A stretch of DNA of 41,271 nucleotides from Caulobacter sp. AP07 (GCF_000281955.1 NZ_AKKF01000288.1:1-41271), one strand, 5' to 3'. Counted from the stretch's first letter, positions 9,030 to 16,948 are shown. Notes: generated by a model not told the origin, from the letters alone. A program made the numbers and translations.

Positions 9030-9035
9030 TGTCAA
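9030..9035 (-). promoter_or_regulatory. Candidate -35 element of the fruBKA-oprB promoter
   Basis: The minus strand reads TTGACA, a perfect housekeeping -35 hexamer, six bases upstream of the operator. No clear -10 hexamer is visible; the -10 region would fall within the operator. This fits a promoter occluded by LacI binding, but the transcription start is not known. Confidence 0.5.
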
Positions 9036-9116
9036 AGAAATTTTGCAGTGAAGGTGGTTGTGGCGTCAAAAGGGCTTGATGCCGGTCGGGAACCCGGTGC
9101 AGGCTTGGTGTTGGGA

Positions 9117-9130
9117 TGGAAACGTTTTCT
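9117..9130. promoter_or_regulatory. Imperfect LacI-type operator before the lacI start
   Basis: TGGAAACGTTTTCT matches the perfect operators at 11 of its first 11 positions and then degrades. It ends five bases before the regulator's ATG, in place of any visible ribosome-binding site. Autoregulation is the simple reading. Confidence 0.55.
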
Positions 9131-9135
9131 GCAGC

Positions 9136-10140
9136 ATGACCGTCAGCATCAAGGATGTCGCCAAGGTCGCCGGCGTCGCCGTATCGACCGTCTCCCGGGC
9201 CCTGGGCAAGGGTCCGGTCAGCGACGAGGTTCGCGCCCAGGTGCAGGCCGCCGTGCGCCAGACCGGCTACAAGCCCAACCTCTCGGCCCGACGCCTGCGC
9301 TCGCAACATACCCAGACCGTCGGCCTGGTGGTCGCCGACATCGGCAACCCGTTCTTCACCACGGTGGCGCGGGCGGTCGAGGACGCCGCCTACAAGGCCG
9401 GCATGCGGGTCATCCTCTGCAACACCGACGAGGATCCCAAGCGTGAGGCGCTCTATTTGGGCCTGATGCAGGAAGAACGGGTCAGCGGCCTGATCTTCGC
9501 GCCGACCCGCGCGACGATCGAGCGACTGGCCGACTACGATTTCGATTTTCCGGTGGTGCTGATCGACCGGGCCGGGGCCGGCGGCCGGTACGACGCCGTC
9601 GTGCTCGACAATCGCCAGGCCAGCGCCGACCTCGTCGAACATCTGTTCTCCCGAGGCTACCGTCGCATCGGCGGCCTGTTCGGTTCGACCAGCACGACCG
9701 GCGCGGAGCGTCACGAAGGCTATGTCGCCGCCATGACCCGGCGCGGACTGTCGCCCCAGGCGCGGTTCGCGCCGCCCTCGGTAGCGGCGGCGATGGCCGA
9801 AACCGACGCCTGGCTGGCCGGCCCGGATCGGCCCGAGGCGCTGATCGTCAGCAATGGCCTGTTCCTCGAGGGGGTGGTCAAGGCGGTCCGAGCGGCGGGG
9901 CTGTCCATTCCGGGGGACCTTGGCTTGGCCGGCTTCGACGACGAGACCTGGACCCAGTTGGTCGAGCCGGGGATCACGGTGATCGGCCAACCGATCGACG
10001 CCATCGGCCGCGAGGCCATGGCGATGCTTCTCGACCGCCTGGAAACGCCGTCGCAGCCGGCGCGCAAGGTGGTGCTGTCCGGGCGCTGCATCGTCCGCGG
10101 ATCGACGGCTCGAGTCGGGGTCCCGGCCGTGGCGGACTAG
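9136..10140 (+). CDS. LacI/GalR-family transcriptional regulator of the fructose operon
   Basis: This 334-residue repressor-type regulator has an N-terminal helix-turn-helix (about residues 4-25, IKDVAKVAGVAVSTVSRAL), a hinge helix near residues 48-58, and a periplasmic-binding-protein-like sugar-sensing core to the end. It is divergent from fruB. Three matching palindromes (9006-9023, 3651-3664, 9117-9130) make it the likely local regulator, probably answering to a fructose phosphate; the effector is inferred. ATG 9136 is chosen because it begins right at the HTH. The frame stays open upstream, but that extension runs through the operators. No ribosome-binding site precedes the ATG, so initiation may be weak or leaderless. 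Confidence 0.92.
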   Translation: MTVSIKDVAKVAGVAVSTVSRALGKGPVSDEVRAQVQAAVRQTGYKPNLSARRLRSQHTQTVGLVVADIGNPFFTTVARAVEDAAYKAGMRVILCNTDEDPKREALYLGLMQEERVSGLIFAPTRATIERLADYDFDFPVVLIDRAGAGGRYDAVVLDNRQASADLVEHLFSRGYRRIGGLFGSTSTTGAERHEGYVAAMTRRGLSPQARFAPPSVAAAMAETDAWLAGPDRPEALIVSNGLFLEGVVKAVRAAGLSIPGDLGLAGFDDETWTQLVEPGITVIGQPIDAIGREAMAMLLDRLETPSQPARKVVLSGRCIVRGSTARVGVPAVAD

Positions 10141-10157
10141 GCGGCCCGTCAATAGAG

Positions 10158-10183
10158 CCGAGCCGCGAGTCGGTCTCGCTCGG
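10158..10183. terminator. Possible hairpin between convergent lacI and araC-type genes
   Basis: CCGA / TCGG outer and GCGAG / CTCGC inner arms enclose a five-base loop, with three unpaired bases on one side. There is no T-run. It lies in an 87-base convergent gap that holds nothing else recognisable. Confidence 0.35.
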
Positions 10184-10227
10184 TCGGACGAGGCGCGCGG
10201 CGCGCTGGGCCGCCTCCGCTGGAGAGG

Positions 10228-11358
10228 TCAGTCGGCCAGTCTCGATTCCAGCGTCTTCAGCCAGTCGACCAGAAGGTCATGGCGGATCGGACCGTTCGAC
10301 ATCGAGACATCCCTGGGCACTTGGGGCGGCTCGACCTCGGAGGGCGAGTAGCCGAAGCACGCCCGGAACTGGCGGCTGAAGTGGGTGGGGGAGGCGAAGC
10401 CGTACTGATAGGCGATGTCGGCTATGGTCGGGCTGGGCCCCATCCGCCGCCGCAGCGCCCTGCGGGCGTGTTGCAGGCGGCGATCCTGGACATAGCGATT
10501 GACCCCGCCCTCGGTGTCGAAGGCGCGATAGAGCGTCGCGCGGGATACGCCCGCCGCGCGCGCGACCGCGCCGTTGTCGATGGTGGGTTCGAATGCGTTC
10601 AGCCGGGCCTCGATATAGTCGCCGGCGGCGCGGCGGACGGTTCGCTGAAGCGCCGCCATCTCGGGTTCGGGGACGGCGCTCTCCAGCCCGGTGATGCGCA
10701 CGGCGATCAGGAAGGCCGCCTGGATCGCCGTTTCGATCTCTTCCTGGCTCAGGCTTTCGCTGAGCTCCATCAAGCTGGTCAGGTGGGCCTTGAGCAGGCG
10801 GGCGCCCGGCCGGTCGGGCGGGATGACCAGGCCGTGCGCGTCCTTCGCGATCAGGGAAGGCGGCGCCACCGCGCGCGGCGCCAGCACGGTAATGACGTCG
10901 ATGAGATCGACCCGGGAAGCCGTGGGTCGGGACAGGTCCCGGAACTGGATCGCGCCGGGGGCCGCCCGGATTTCGCGACCGTCCGCGTCGCCGACGACCG
11001 CGGCGTTGTTGACGAGGAGATTGAGGCCGTCCAGGTCGGACCGGCGCAGCGTGGCCGCGCCCCGCGACAGGGTCTGGCGCACCGAGCGCCCCTGTCCGAG
11101 CACCCCGGACTCGGTGAGCGCCGAGCGGGTCCTGTTGTAGAAATGCCGGCGGTCGTGGTCGCTGATGCCGGAGACCTCGTAGAGGTCCGCCATGCCGACG
11201 ATGTAGCGCTCGAAGGCGTCGGGCAGGGTGTCGGTGGAGACATCCCAGGATATCACATGGGAGGCGGGCAAGCGGAATCCTGACGCACGGTGTGGCGCTT
11301 GGGGAACGCAAACGGCGCCATATTTCACTTTGGTAGCGAATTTCCGCGTGAAATTCAC
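10228..11358 (-). CDS. AraC-family transcriptional regulator
   Basis: This 376-residue regulator has an N-terminal effector/dimerisation region of the AraC-binding-like type (about 25-210) and a C-terminal double helix-turn-helix (about 255-350). The second HTH is clear: IADIAYQYGFASPTHFSRQF followed by FGYSPSE. The start is taken as GTG 11358, which has GGAG seven bases upstream; a later start would remove only non-conserved sequence. Its target is unknown. It is convergent with the fructose regulator and is not obviously in an operon with its neighbours. The small dyad GTGAA-A-TTCAC overlaps its start codon. Confidence 0.85.
   Translation of the reverse strand: MNFTRKFATKVKYGAVCVPQAPHRASGFRLPASHVISWDVSTDTLPDAFERYIVGMADLYEVSGISDHDRRHFYNRTRSALTESGVLGQGRSVRQTLSRGAATLRRSDLDGLNLLVNNAAVVGDADGREIRAAPGAIQFRDLSRPTASRVDLIDVITVLAPRAVAPPSLIAKDAHGLVIPPDRPGARLLKAHLTSLMELSESLSQEEIETAIQAAFLIAVRITGLESAVPEPEMAALQRTVRRAAGDYIEARLNAFEPTIDNGAVARAAGVSRATLYRAFDTEGGVNRYVQDRRLQHARRALRRRMGPSPTIADIAYQYGFASPTHFSRQFRACFGYSPSEVEPPQVPRDVSMSNGPIRHDLLVDWLKTLESRLAD
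11348..11358. promoter_or_regulatory. Small dyad overlapping the AraC-type start codon
   Basis: GTGAAATTCAC is a perfect five-plus-five dyad around one base, sitting exactly on the GTG start and first codons. It could be an operator or chance. The rest of the 217-base gap to the next gene (11359-11575) shows no gene. Confidence 0.2.
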
Positions 11359-11575
11359 CGGTTTTCTCCCGCCGCGCTTGCAATGTCCCGTACGTCGCTC
11401 GATCGGAGATTCCCAGGCATTCCCAAAGGGTTACGGCGGCGCTGGCGGAATGACAGGGATATCCGCGACCGCCGCGCGTTCGTGGCGACGGATCTCCAGG
11501 GAATGGGGTGCCGCTGGCGGACGGTCTCCATCGGGTCGAGTGTCGGCAGGCCCTGCCGGCCAGGGTCTGGGGCCA

Positions 11576-12211
11576 TCAATAGTTGTTGGCGCCGGTGTTG
11601 ATCTGATCGAGGAGGTTGGGCAGCAGGTGGGCGGCGATGCGCCGGGCGGACTCGGCGTCGCGGCCCAGCATCCCGCGCAGGGGGCCTCCGATCATGGCGT
11701 CGCCAAAGGCGCACAGGGTCAGCAACAGCAGGGCCGACGGGATGTGCTGCGGCGCGCCGTCCGTGGCGCGGACGGTCTCGTCCAGGGCGGTCACCAGATC
11801 GCCCACCGCCTCGCGCACCGGCTCCAGGTGCTCGTAGCGGTTGGAGAGGGCGAGCCAGGCCGCCAGCTGGCCCGCGCCGCCCTCGTCGAAGGCGTCGAAG
11901 ACGATGTCCACCAGCGCTCTTGGCGCATTGGCGTCCGAGCGGACATGGGTCACCGCCGTTTGCAGCGCCTTGGCCAGGTCGCGGACCATCGCCCCCATCA
12001 GGGCCGACTGAAGTTGGGCCGCCGAGCCGAAATGATGGATCAGGTTGCCGTGGGTGACGCCGATCTCGCGAGCGACGGCGTTCAGGGTCACGCCAGTGGG
12101 GCCATGCTGGATGAGCAGTTGTCTGGCGCAGGCGATGGCCTGGGCGCGAGCCTCGTCGGGTGAGCGCCGGCGGCGGGTCTTGACGTACGCCGGAGGCGCT
12201 TCGCTCTGCAC
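11576..12211 (-). CDS. TetR-family transcriptional regulator (paralogue 1)
   Basis: This 211-residue TetR-type repressor has an N-terminal three-helix DNA-binding domain whose recognition region reads IGVTHGNLIHHFG (about residues 50-62). The C-terminal domain has no recognised ligand signature. It is a close paralogue of the next TetR: long stretches agree (for example SAAxLQSALM, MVRDLA, APRALVD, CAFGDA), so they probably arose by tandem duplication. The start is GTG 12211, with GGAG eight bases upstream. An imperfect palindrome with the same half-sites as the one before paralogue 2 lies in its leader, suggesting auto- or cross-regulation. Confidence 0.88.
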   Translation of the reverse strand: MQSEAPPAYVKTRRRRSPDEARAQAIACARQLLIQHGPTGVTLNAVAREIGVTHGNLIHHFGSAAQLQSALMGAMVRDLAKALQTAVTHVRSDANAPRALVDIVFDAFDEGGAGQLAAWLALSNRYEHLEPVREAVGDLVTALDETVRATDGAPQHIPSALLLLTLCAFGDAMIGGPLRGMLGRDAESARRIAAHLLPNLLDQINTGANNY

Positions 12212-12226
12212 CTTGCTTTCTCCATA

Positions 12227-12242
12227 TTTATATCAATGTAAA
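12227..12242. promoter_or_regulatory. Candidate TetR operator upstream of paralogue 1
   Basis: TTTATAT-CA-ATGTAAA pairs six of seven positions per arm. It carries the same ATGTA half-site and two-base spacer as the dyad at 12941-12952. It sits about 16 bases upstream of the GTG start, and is AT-rich against a GC-rich background. Confidence 0.5.
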
Positions 12243-12312
12243 TGTCACCATGACTTGGTTCGGAAAAGGATGCAATCAGGCGAGGGGTTTGGCGACCGCA
12301 GATCAACCCTGG

Positions 12313-12930
12313 TTAGAGTAGGAAGCTGGGCAGGAGGCGGGCGACGATCTTGCGGCCGCTGTCCTCGTCGCGATCCAGCATGTCGCGCAGCGGGGCGCCG
12401 ATCACCGCGTCGCCGAACGCGCAGAGGGCGATGAACAGCACCGCGGAGGTGATGCGGTTGTGGGTCTGCTCGCCTTCGGCGGAGAACTTTTCGTCGATGG
12501 CCCTGACCAGGTCCTGGACGGCGGCGCGCACCGGCTCCAGGTGCTGCAGGTCGCCCGAGAGCGCGATCCAGGCGGCCAGCCGCCCGGCGCCGCCGCGATC
12601 GAAGGCGTCAAAGACCGCGTCGACCAGAGCTCGCGGCGCGCCGGCGTCGGAGCGCAACTGGTTGACCGCCGCGTCGAGGGCGTCGGCCAGGTCGCGGACC
12701 ATGGATTCCATCAGCGCCGACTGCAGTCCCGCCGCCGACCCGAAGTGATGGATCAGGTTGGCGTGGGTGACGCCGATCTTGTCGCCGACCGCCTTGAGCG
12801 TGATCGCCGTCGGACCGGATTCGATCAGCAGCTGCCGGGCGACGACCAGCGCCTCACGTCGGGCTTCGTCGGGCGCGCGTCGCCGGCGCTTCGGGATCTC
12901 GGCCACGGCGGTGTCATTACGTATTGACAT
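12313..12930 (-). CDS. TetR-family transcriptional regulator (paralogue 2)
   Basis: This TetR-type repressor of about 205 residues has the HTH recognition segment IGVTHANLIHHFG, differing from paralogue 1 at a single position within that segment. The C-terminal regulatory half is also similar throughout. ATG 12930 is chosen; an in-frame GTG at 12939 is the alternative. Neither has a ribosome-binding site and an operator-like dyad lies about ten bases upstream, so leaderless translation is possible. It is divergent from the Coq4-like operon and is the natural candidate for its repressor. Confidence 0.88.
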   Translation of the reverse strand: MSIRNDTAVAEIPKRRRRAPDEARREALVVARQLLIESGPTAITLKAVGDKIGVTHANLIHHFGSAAGLQSALMESMVRDLADALDAAVNQLRSDAGAPRALVDAVFDAFDRGGAGRLAAWIALSGDLQHLEPVRAAVQDLVRAIDEKFSAEGEQTHNRITSAVLFIALCAFGDAVIGAPLRDMLDRDEDSGRKIVARLLPSFLL

Positions 12931-12940
12931 CAGTGTCACT

Positions 12941-12952
12941 TACATCTATGTA
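12941..12952. promoter_or_regulatory. Candidate TetR operator between tetR paralogue 2 and the coq4-like operon
   Basis: TACATCTATGTA is a perfect dyad (TACAT / ATGTA, two-base centre) in the divergent gap. Read on the minus strand, its surroundings match the site before paralogue 1 at 16 of 22 positions, including the flanking GTxACAC/TGTCAC motif. Confidence 0.55.
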
Positions 12953-13049
12953 GATATCGTCGAGCGTCGATATATTCCGCGTTGGACAGCCTCCAGCTCC
13001 ACCGGAGTCGGACGCCTTATTGACAGGAAGTTTAGGAGATAGCGTCGCC

Positions 13050-13820
13050 TTGGCCCAGACCTTTCATGCCGATGTCGAGCGCCGGTCTGCGACGCTTCGT
13101 CGCAAGCACGCGATCGATCCGCTGCGGGCCGTACGCGGTTTTCGTCGCCTGGTGGCCGACAAGGAGGACACCGAGCAGGTCTTCGAGATCATGAGCGCCC
13201 TGTCGGGTCGCTCGATTCCCAACGGCTACATCCGGCTGCTCGATTCGGAGGAGGGCGGTCGGCAGGCCTATCTGGCCGTCGAGTTCGCCCATCGCCTGGA
13301 TGACAGGATCTGGCTGGCCAGCTTGCCCGACGGCAGCGTCGGGGCGGCCTATCGCGACTTTGTCGCCGCGCGTGGCTTCACCGCCCAGGGCCTGGCCGAG
13401 GAAAGCCGCAAGGTCGTCGACACCGAGATCGACGCCGCCCATCCCAACGGCTGGTACGCCCGCCGCCTGCGCGACGTCCACGATGTCTGGCACGTGCTGA
13501 CCGGTTACGGAACCGACGCCCTGGGCGAGGCCTGCGTGGTGGCGTTCTCCCACCCCCAGACCCGCAGCGCGGGCTTCGCCTTCATCGCCGCCGGCGCGGC
13601 GCTGGAGTTCGGGAAGCTGGGCAAGGGCCATCCCTACGGCCGCGCCATCTGGCAGGCCTGGCGCCATGGCCGTCGGGCGGCCTGGCTGCCGGGGCTCGAC
13701 TATGAAGCGCTGCTGGCCCAGCCGCTCGACGCCGCCCGAGCCCGCCTGCGCATCGCCCGCCCCACCCTCTACGAGGCCGTGCCGCAAGAGGCGCGCAACG
13801 GCTACCGCTTCGACAATTGA
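13050..13820 (+). CDS. Coq4-like protein (ubiquinone-biosynthesis COQ4 family)
   Basis: This protein of about 256 residues belongs to the COQ4 family, whose eukaryotic member is needed for coenzyme Q synthesis. The zinc motif HDxxH-x11-E is complete: His144, Asp145, His148 and Glu160 in HDVWHVLTGYG...GE. It is therefore likely to bind metal. A direct role in ubiquinone synthesis in bacteria is less certain, and no other ubi gene is visible here. The start is uncertain: TTG 13050 has AGGAG eleven bases upstream, and TTG 13020 is an alternative. It begins a three-gene operon with a PF10118 protein 17 bases downstream and DUF2147, divergent from a TetR regulator. Confidence 0.85.
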   Translation: MAQTFHADVERRSATLRRKHAIDPLRAVRGFRRLVADKEDTEQVFEIMSALSGRSIPNGYIRLLDSEEGGRQAYLAVEFAHRLDDRIWLASLPDGSVGAAYRDFVAARGFTAQGLAEESRKVVDTEIDAAHPNGWYARRLRDVHDVWHVLTGYGTDALGEACVVAFSHPQTRSAGFAFIAAGAALEFGKLGKGHPYGRAIWQAWRHGRRAAWLPGLDYEALLAQPLDAARARLRIARPTLYEAVPQEARNGYRFDN

Positions 13821-13837
13821 CTGTCGGGAGACCTTTG

Positions 13838-14695
13838 ATGACCCAGTCCAGCAAGACCCCGCCCGACCTGACCATCCAGCCACGCGACATGGCGTTCGGC
13901 CGTGACGCGCCCAGCGGGCGCTGGTGGCTGGGGGGGGATCCGGTCGGCACGGCGTTCTACAACGCCCTGTCGGCGACGTTCCCGCTCGGCGAGCGGTTCT
14001 TCATGGACAGCGTGCGCCGCTACCGCAACGTCGCGCCGGCCAAGCTGAAGGCCCAGATCGCCGGGTTCCTGGCCCAGGAGGCGATGCACACCCGCGAACA
14101 CATCTTCTTCAACAAGCAGATCGCCGACCACGGCTTCGACATCGCGGCGATGGAGGACCGGACCCGGGCGCGGCTGGATTACGCCCGCACCCGCCCGCCG
14201 CTGCAGCAATTGGGGGCCACCATCGCCCTCGAGCACTTCACCGCCATCCTGGCGCACGCGCTGCTGGCCGACCCACGCCATCTGGAAGGCGCTTCCGACG
14301 AGGCCAGGGCCATGTGGCGCTGGCACGCGATCGAGGAGGTCGAGCACAAGTCGGTGGCCTACGACGTCTACATGGCGGCGGCCGCGTCCCTGCCGGCCCC
14401 GCGGCGCTGGACACTGCGGGTGCTGACCATGGTGGCGGCCACCCACCTGCTGTTCGCCGTCGTCGGCAGCAACATCGCCGACATCTTCACCTCGGACGGG
14501 ATCAACAACGGCCGCACCTGGCGGCGGCTCTTCCACTTCATGCTGGTGCGGCCCGGCATGCTGCGCCAGGTGATGGGCAGCTACTTCGCCTACTTCCTGC
14601 CGGGCTTCCATCCGTGGCAGCACGACAATCGGGCCCTGGTCAGCGAGGTGGAGCAGACCTTGGCGGCGACCTATGGCGTCGGGGCGCCGGCATGA
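13838..14695 (+). CDS. Putative metal-dependent hydrolase, PF10118 family
   Basis: This 285-residue protein of the PF10118 family is annotated as a metal-dependent hydrolase. The sequence has a ferritin-like di-metal look: Glu81, His84 and His88 in QEAMHTREH, Glu132-His133 in LEHF, and His163, Glu166, Glu167 and His170 in HAIEEVEHKS. A hydrophobic stretch around residues 195-212 may contact membrane. The true substrate is unknown; given this architecture, an oxygenase or desaturase role cannot be excluded. The start ATG 13838 has a GGGAG site. Its stop overlaps the next ATG as ATGA. Co-transcription with the Coq4-like gene hints at lipid or quinone chemistry. Confidence 0.85.
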   Translation: MTQSSKTPPDLTIQPRDMAFGRDAPSGRWWLGGDPVGTAFYNALSATFPLGERFFMDSVRRYRNVAPAKLKAQIAGFLAQEAMHTREHIFFNKQIADHGFDIAAMEDRTRARLDYARTRPPLQQLGATIALEHFTAILAHALLADPRHLEGASDEARAMWRWHAIEEVEHKSVAYDVYMAAAASLPAPRRWTLRVLTMVAATHLLFAVVGSNIADIFTSDGINNGRTWRRLFHFMLVRPGMLRQVMGSYFAYFLPGFHPWQHDNRALVSEVEQTLAATYGVGAPA

Positions 14696-15114
14696 TCGCC
14701 GGCCTCGTCCTGGCCGCTGGACTGGCCTCGTCCGCGACGTCGACGTCCGAGGATGTAAAGGGCCTCTGGCGCACCCCGACCGATGGCGGGTCGCTGGTGC
14801 GGCTGGCGCCCTGTGGCGACGGGATCTGCGGCCGCATCGTCAGTTCACCGCGCCTGCGGATCGCGCCCGACCAGAAGGACGTCCACAACCGCGACATCGC
14901 CCTGCGCGGCCGGGCGTTGCGCGACCTGACCTTCATGAAGATCAGGTCGACCGGCCCCGGAACCTGGGGCGACGGCTGGGTGTACAATCCGGAGGACGGC
15001 GGCACCTATAAGGGCGTCATGGAGCTGAAACCGGACGGGACCCTGCGCCTGACCGGGTGTATCGTGCGGCCGTTCTGCAAGACCCAGATCTGGCGCCGCG
15101 CCCAGGCTGACTGA
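14692..15114 (+). CDS. DUF2147-family small secreted protein
   Basis: This 140-residue protein has a short N-terminal signal-like segment (MIAGLVLAAGLASSA) followed by the DUF2147 domain: GLWRTPTDGG near the start, LRDLTFMK in the middle and a C-terminal GCIVRPFCKTQIWRR. Four Cys residues (CGDGIC, and GC with FC near the end) could form disulfides in the periplasm. The function of the family is unknown. Its ATG overlaps the stop of the PF10118 gene by four bases, so it is the third gene of the TetR-flanked operon, which ends at a strong hairpin. Confidence 0.85.
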   Translation: MIAGLVLAAGLASSATSTSEDVKGLWRTPTDGGSLVRLAPCGDGICGRIVSSPRLRIAPDQKDVHNRDIALRGRALRDLTFMKIRSTGPGTWGDGWVYNPEDGGTYKGVMELKPDGTLRLTGCIVRPFCKTQIWRRAQAD

Positions 15115-15118
15115 ACCG

Positions 15119-15148
15119 GCGACGCTTCATCGACCGACAAAGCGTCGC
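15119..15148 (+). terminator. Terminator-like hairpin after the DUF2147 gene
   Basis: A perfect 9-bp stem (GCGACGCTT / AAGCGTCGC) with a 12-base loop begins about five bases after the stop codon. No T-run follows, so termination is inferred from position and stem strength. Confidence 0.55.
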
Positions 15149-15284
15149 GACTTGGCGATGATCGCCCGGGTTTGAACCGTCGCGCTGCTTCTGTGCACGG
15201 ATGACGTTCAGGAAGGGGTCTGGCCCTTGCTTAGCTATCTCAGGCGCCTACATGCCTCCTGCCGGGTTCCGGCGGGAGGCTGGA

Positions 15285-16226
15285 ATGATCGGCGCGTCGG
15301 TGAAGCAAGTTTCGAAGGTGTCCATGACCGAGGCGCGACCCGCGCAGGCGCAGCACCGCGCCGGATTAGCGTCGACGGCGCTGGGCTTGATCGCCGCCGC
15401 CGGCCTGATGGCGATCGCCTCGCCCGCTTTCGCCCAGACCGCCGCCGAACCCGCCGAGGCGTCGCCGCAAGACGCCGCGCCGCTCGTGGACGCGCCGCCG
15501 GTCCAAGATCCCGGGCTCGCGGCCTATGACCCGCTCGAAGGCTTCAACCGGGCCAGCTTTGGCGTCAGCATGGGCCTGGACCGCGCCGTCGTCGGCCCCA
15601 TAGCCCATGGCTACATGGCGGTGACGCCCAAGCCGGTTCGCAACCGGGTGAGTTCGGTGATCTATAATCTGGGCGAACCCAGCACGGCGTTGAACGACGT
15701 CCTGCAGGGACATCCCAAGCGCTTCGGCGTGACCACTTCGCGCTTCGTGATCAATTCGACCATCGGCCTGTTGGGGCTGTTCGACGTGGCGGCCGGCATG
15801 GGGCTGCAAGGGCATGGCGCCGACTTCGGCCAGACCTTCGGACGCTACGGCGTCAAGCCGGGCCCCTATCTCTATGTCCCGGTCATGGGTCCCTTGAGCT
15901 TCCGCGAGGGCGTGGGCCGCGCGCTCGACTTCGCGACCGACCCTGTCGGGATCATCGGCGGCGGTTACACGACCACCTTCGGCGCGACGCGCCTGGGCGT
16001 CGGCGTCGTCGACGTCCGCGCCAGGGCGGACGGCGCCTTCCGGGCGCTGGACGACTCCGTGGATCCCTACGTGACCGCGCGGTCGGCCTATGGGCAGTAC
16101 CGGGAATCCTTCCTGCGCGAGGCCACGGGCGAGGTTCAGGCCTTGCCTGATTTCGACGACGCACCGTCAACCTCTTCCGAAGCCCCGTCAGCCGTCACGA
16201 CGTCCAGTGCGGCTGGACCCCAATGA
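15285..16226 (+). CDS. mlaA: MlaA/VacJ-family outer-membrane phospholipid-removal protein
   Basis: This is a 313-residue MlaA (VacJ) family protein, which extracts phospholipid from the outer leaflet of the outer membrane. The family domain spans about residues 75-275: YDPLEGFNRASF, RNRVSSVIYNLGEPSTALND, RFVINSTIGLLGLFDVA, and the FGQTFGRYGVKPGPYLYVPVMGP block. The N-terminus has a signal peptide ending ASPAFAQ, but no lipobox and no Cys in the chosen product, unlike the lipoprotein of E. coli. ATG 15285 has GGAGG five bases upstream; ATG 15324 would give a shorter leader. It heads the mla operon and overlaps mlaC as ATGA. Confidence 0.9.
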   Translation: MIGASVKQVSKVSMTEARPAQAQHRAGLASTALGLIAAAGLMAIASPAFAQTAAEPAEASPQDAAPLVDAPPVQDPGLAAYDPLEGFNRASFGVSMGLDRAVVGPIAHGYMAVTPKPVRNRVSSVIYNLGEPSTALNDVLQGHPKRFGVTTSRFVINSTIGLLGLFDVAAGMGLQGHGADFGQTFGRYGVKPGPYLYVPVMGPLSFREGVGRALDFATDPVGIIGGGYTTTFGATRLGVGVVDVRARADGAFRALDDSVDPYVTARSAYGQYRESFLREATGEVQALPDFDDAPSTSSEAPSAVTTSSAAGPQ

Positions 16227-16894
16227 CCTATCCGGAACCGACCATGATCAACGCCCGCCCCACCCGCCGTTTCACCCAGTTCGCGCTGGTGGCCCTCGTC
16301 GGGCTCGGCGCGTTGTCGCAAGCGCGCCCGGCTCTGGCCCAGGCCGCCCGTGACCCCCAGGCCGAGCAGTTCGTGCAGACGCGGGCTCAGCGGGTCATCA
16401 CGGTGCTGGCCGACAAGAACCAGAGCGTCGCCCAGAAGAAGGCGACCTTCCACACCGCCATCGACCAACTGGCCGACGTGCCCAAGATCACCAACTTCGT
16501 GCTCGGCAAGTACGCGCGGACCATCACGCCCGACCAACGTACGCGGTTCTCGACGGCGTTCCGCACCTATGCGGAGAACGTGTACCAGAATCGCATCGAC
16601 GACTATCACGGTGAAAAGCTGACGGTCACCGGCTCCACTGTGCGCAAGCCGGGCGACGTCATCGTCAACACCACGATCTCGGGCGGCCAGGTCGGTCAGC
16701 CCCTGCCGGTGGCCTGGCGGGTGATGGGCGGCGGGGCCTCGTGGAAGGTGGTCGATGTGCAGTTCAAGGGCGTCTGGCTGGCGATCACCCAGCAGCAGGA
16801 CTTCGTTTCGACGATCGACAACGCCGGCGGCAATATCGACGTGCTGATCGCCCAGTTGCAGCGTGACGGCCAGCGTTCCGTGGCGCGTAAATAG
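16223..16894 (+). CDS. mlaC: MlaC-family periplasmic phospholipid-binding protein
   Basis: This 223-residue periplasmic shuttle of the Ttg2D/MlaC family carries phospholipid between the MlaA complex and the inner-membrane MlaFED complex. The signal peptide covers about residues 1-40, with cleavage near PALAQA. The mature part has the family pattern: LADKNQSVAQKKATF, an ILGKYAR-like FVLGKYARTI, YxxxIDDYHGEKL, and the C-terminal VDVQFKGVWLAITQQQDF. ATG 16223 overlaps the mlaA stop; ATG 16244 is a close alternative that shortens the n-region. Operon order mlaA-C-D-E-F differs from the E. coli order mlaFEDCB. Confidence 0.92.
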   Translation: MTYPEPTMINARPTRRFTQFALVALVGLGALSQARPALAQAARDPQAEQFVQTRAQRVITVLADKNQSVAQKKATFHTAIDQLADVPKITNFVLGKYARTITPDQRTRFSTAFRTYAENVYQNRIDDYHGEKLTVTGSTVRKPGDVIVNTTISGGQVGQPLPVAWRVMGGGASWKVVDVQFKGVWLAITQQQDFVSTIDNAGGNIDVLIAQLQRDGQRSVARK

Positions 16895-16948
16895 ACAACG
16901 ACGAAGCCGTCCGGTCGGGTGGGCGGTCTTACTGGACTTCGAAAGGAT

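Noticed and set aside
9089..9115. GGAAC upstream of the LacI regulator as a second EcfG promoter
   Set aside because: At 16-17 bases downstream there is GTTG or TTGG rather than CGTT, so the -10 element does not fit.
6684..9446. Long open frame on the plus strand opposite fruB and fruK
   Set aside because: It is antisense to clear PTS genes, is rich in Gly, Arg, Asp and Gln as expected of a GC-rich shadow frame, and has no recognisable domain.
11359..11575. A small plus-strand gene in the gap before the first TetR (open frame near 11290-11601)
   Set aside because: It overlaps the start of the AraC-type gene, lacks a convincing ribosome-binding site and has no recognisable sequence.
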